From positions 1 through 64,000 of the forward strand of contig QOCQ01000002.1 of assembly GCA_003574685.1 (NCBI GenBank): a stretch of DNA of 64,000 nt. Direction: 5' to 3'. The notes under the pieces are model-generated. The model ran no database searches. It was not told where the DNA came from and saw nothing but the letters and a program-made list of their open reading frames with translations. This DNA is from Rhodospirillaceae bacterium SYSU D60007 (GTDB lineage Bacteria; Pseudomonadota; Alphaproteobacteria; Reyranellales; Reyranellaceae). Made by a program: the position numbers and the translations under genes. Of this stretch, positions 62,362-64,000 are shown one piece after another; positions within the stretch are counted from its first letter, which is position 1, and each line of letters opens with the position of its first letter.

Positions 62362-63984
62362 ATGCACGACGAAGCAAAAAAGAAGGGCACCGAACAGACA
62401 CGGCGTGAGTTCCTGGCGACAACCGCACTGGCAGGTGCGGCACTGGTCGCAGCGCCGGGCATTGCCCGGGCGGAGAAGAAACGGCATCCCAAACGCGCCG
62501 GCACGGTGCGGTTCGGGACGCGCGATGATTCGCGCGGTCTGGATACCCATCGCAACTTCATTTACTTCGTCTCCCATCCGCTCGCCGGCATCACCGGAGG
62601 GCTGCTCGATTTCGACGGCGAGACGAACGTGACCCCCGGCATCGCCAGCGAATGGGATGCCTCGAAGGATCTGAAGACCTGGACCTTCAAGCTCCGGCGC
62701 GGGGCGGAGTTCCACAACGGCGAGACGATCGACGCCAACGCCGTCAAGTGGAACCTGGAGCGCATCCTGGACCCGAAGATCGGCCATTCCTTCACCCGCT
62801 CGGCGCTGACCGACCTCGAGCGCGTCACGGTGGACGACAAGTACACCGTGCAATGCCATCTGAAGGAGCCGAGCGCCGCCTTCGACGCCAACGTCATATA
62901 CTATCCGGTCAACCTCATGGCCCCCGGCGCAGTGGACAAGGCGGACACCCATCCGGTGAACTGCGGTCCCTTCAAGTTCAAGTCGTGGAAGCGCTTTGGC
63001 ACCACCGAGCTGGTGCGTTTCGAGAACTTCTGGGAGACCGACGCCGAAGGCAACACGCTGCCCTATCTGGACAGCATCATCGGCAAGCCGATGAAGGAGG
63101 ATCGCGTCCGGCTGACGGCGTTGCGCGCACACGAGGTGGACCTCATCGACAATATGGCCTACGCCGATGCGCCGAGCTTCGTGAAGGACTACGGCAAGGA
63201 GTTCCACACCTGGCCGGTGCCGCAGGGCGGCACCGCGTTCATCGCCTTCAACCTGAAGAACGGGCCTTTCTCCGAGAAGGACAATCCGGACGCCCGCATG
63301 TTGCGCACGGCGGCGGCGCATGCCATCGACCACGAAGGCATCCACCAGGCGGTGTTCAACGGACAGGGGAGCATCGCCAGGGGTTTCTACGGCGAGGCGA
63401 GCCCGTGGCACTCGAAGGATATCGTGTCGTGGCCGCAGTACGATCCCGACAAGGCCAGGGCGCTGCGCAAGAAGGCGAAGGACGGCGACGCCAGGCTCCT
63501 GCTCATCGCCAATGACAGCTACTCCTACATGCAGCAGTCGGGCGAGCTGGTGCACGCCATGCTGCAGGATGCCGGCTTCAACGTCGTCTTCGAGATCCAT
63601 CCGACGCCGGTGATACAGGACATGTACACCAAGGGCGCGTTCGACATCGATTCATCGGCCAACAGCTACCGCATCGATCCCGACGGCTGGTACTCCCGGT
63701 CCATCCTGTCTACGGCGCCAGAGACCAGGCGGCGCCACGGCTACGTGAACGAGAAGGTCGACCAGCTGATCCGCGCGGCCAAGGTCGAGCGCGACAGGGC
63801 GAAGCGGCTGCAGATGTACGGCGAGGTCGATTCGCTGATTAACCAGGACCTGCCGCTGGTTTACACACACTACATACCGTACGTGCAGGCGGGCATCAGG
63901 AAGGTGCACGGCTACACGCCGTCCTTTACTGGCCCCTGGAACTATACCGGCGGCGGCCTGCGCAGAGCCTGGATGGAAAACTAG
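62362..63984 (+). CDS. Tat-exported ABC transporter substrate-binding protein, family 5
   Basis: This 540-aa protein has a twin-arginine signal (TRREFLATTALAGAALVAAP, RR at 14-15) and a family 5 (DppA/OppA-like) body: FGTRDDSRGLDTHRNF, ASEWDASKDLKTWTFKLRRG, FHNGETIDANAVKWNLERIL and the late NQDLPLVYTHYIPYVQAG. It would deliver peptides or other solutes to an ABC permease, whose genes may follow past the window end. The ATG at 62362 has GGGAGG at good spacing; the ATG at 62347 precedes that site. Confidence 0.93.
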   Translation: MHDEAKKKGTEQTRREFLATTALAGAALVAAPGIARAEKKRHPKRAGTVRFGTRDDSRGLDTHRNFIYFVSHPLAGITGGLLDFDGETNVTPGIASEWDASKDLKTWTFKLRRGAEFHNGETIDANAVKWNLERILDPKIGHSFTRSALTDLERVTVDDKYTVQCHLKEPSAAFDANVIYYPVNLMAPGAVDKADTHPVNCGPFKFKSWKRFGTTELVRFENFWETDAEGNTLPYLDSIIGKPMKEDRVRLTALRAHEVDLIDNMAYADAPSFVKDYGKEFHTWPVPQGGTAFIAFNLKNGPFSEKDNPDARMLRTAAAHAIDHEGIHQAVFNGQGSIARGFYGEASPWHSKDIVSWPQYDPDKARALRKKAKDGDARLLLIANDSYSYMQQSGELVHAMLQDAGFNVVFEIHPTPVIQDMYTKGAFDIDSSANSYRIDPDGWYSRSILSTAPETRRRHGYVNEKVDQLIRAAKVERDRAKRLQMYGEVDSLINQDLPLVYTHYIPYVQAGIRKVHGYTPSFTGPWNYTGGGLRRAWMEN

Positions 63985-64000
63985 CGGCGGTTCGTCCCAA

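Overview
The window is a GC-rich, densely packed chromosomal segment of about 60 complete genes. Its gene content suggests a free-living alphaproteobacterium, possibly Hyphomicrobiales or Rhodospirillales; I cannot name the genus. Supporting evidence: a MutL carrying its own endonuclease motif, a DUF3035 lipoprotein next to lspA and ileS, opgGH periplasmic glucan genes, a tripartite tricarboxylate transporter set, DUF2783 and DUF6285 genes, and palindromic intergenic repeats of types common in these groups. I see no integrase, transposase, phage gene or CRISPR array.

Layout. 1-3630 (+): the 3' end of a long coiled-coil repeat gene, then an orphan TAXI-type binding protein with two small exported proteins. 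3632-7542 (-): a tight four-gene operon of a protease-like PDZ protein that has lost its catalytic triad, a metallo-beta-lactamase-fold protein with one metal site lost, a flavoprotein monooxygenase and a DUF2783 protein. 7933-13147: a PRC-barrel protein, a quinone-reductase-like enzyme (-), and two lytic transglycosylases flanking a PmbA with a histone-H1-like tail. 13294-16279: a lipid kinase (-) divergent from an LpxH-like phosphoesterase and a glycosyltransferase. 16404-21704: an RraA-like protein, xseA, purD, an intact MBL hydrolase and a shortened VOC protein. 21813-25271: queuosine transporter, queA and tgt, with one opposite-strand gene between queA and tgt. 25275-27153 (-): araC-azlC-azlD. 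27604-31601 (-): opgG-opgH plus a small unknown gene. 31696-39817 (-): mutL, pgi, nicotinamidase, tadA, queF, rsmD, an rRNA pseudouridine synthase, a class I amidotransferase and small exported proteins. 39949-47896: queG (+) against an M16 peptidase pair, DUF3035, lspA and ileS (-). 48082-52118 (-): EEP-family protein, ribF, MaoC hydratase and amidase. 52278-55327: APH-like kinase with DUF6285, a VapC/MazE-like toxin-antitoxin pair (-) and an ArsR-type regulator. 55335-61945 (-): two hotdog thioesterases, SDR, Tat-exported amidohydrolase and TctC-TctB-TctA. 62042-63984: tRNA-Gln(UUG) (-) and a Tat-exported family 5 binding protein (+).

How the genes fit together. Five queuosine genes (transporter, queA, tgt, queF, queG) are spread over 19 kb in three places; the early genes queC, queD and queE are not in the window. 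Housekeeping genes alternate with uptake and catabolic functions: TAXI, Tct and family 5 binding proteins, a flavin monooxygenase, an amidase, an amidohydrolase, thioesterases and an SDR. Genes are packed tightly: several ATGA or GTGA overlaps suggest translational coupling, and queG overlaps the convergent M16 gene by 55 bp.

Most intergenic spaces over 100 bp hold palindromic repeats of two families. Family 1 (13163, 27326, 36564 and a half copy at 8566) is a paired-arm element with two distinguishable inner sequences, inserted in both orientations. Family 2 (16229 and 49140) is a simple long inverted repeat. The most unusual observations are the degenerate protease/MBL operon, the H1-like tail on PmbA, a glycosyltransferase whose C-terminus is encoded by a repeat, the shortened VOC protein, and a small secreted protein built of two cysteine-containing repeats.
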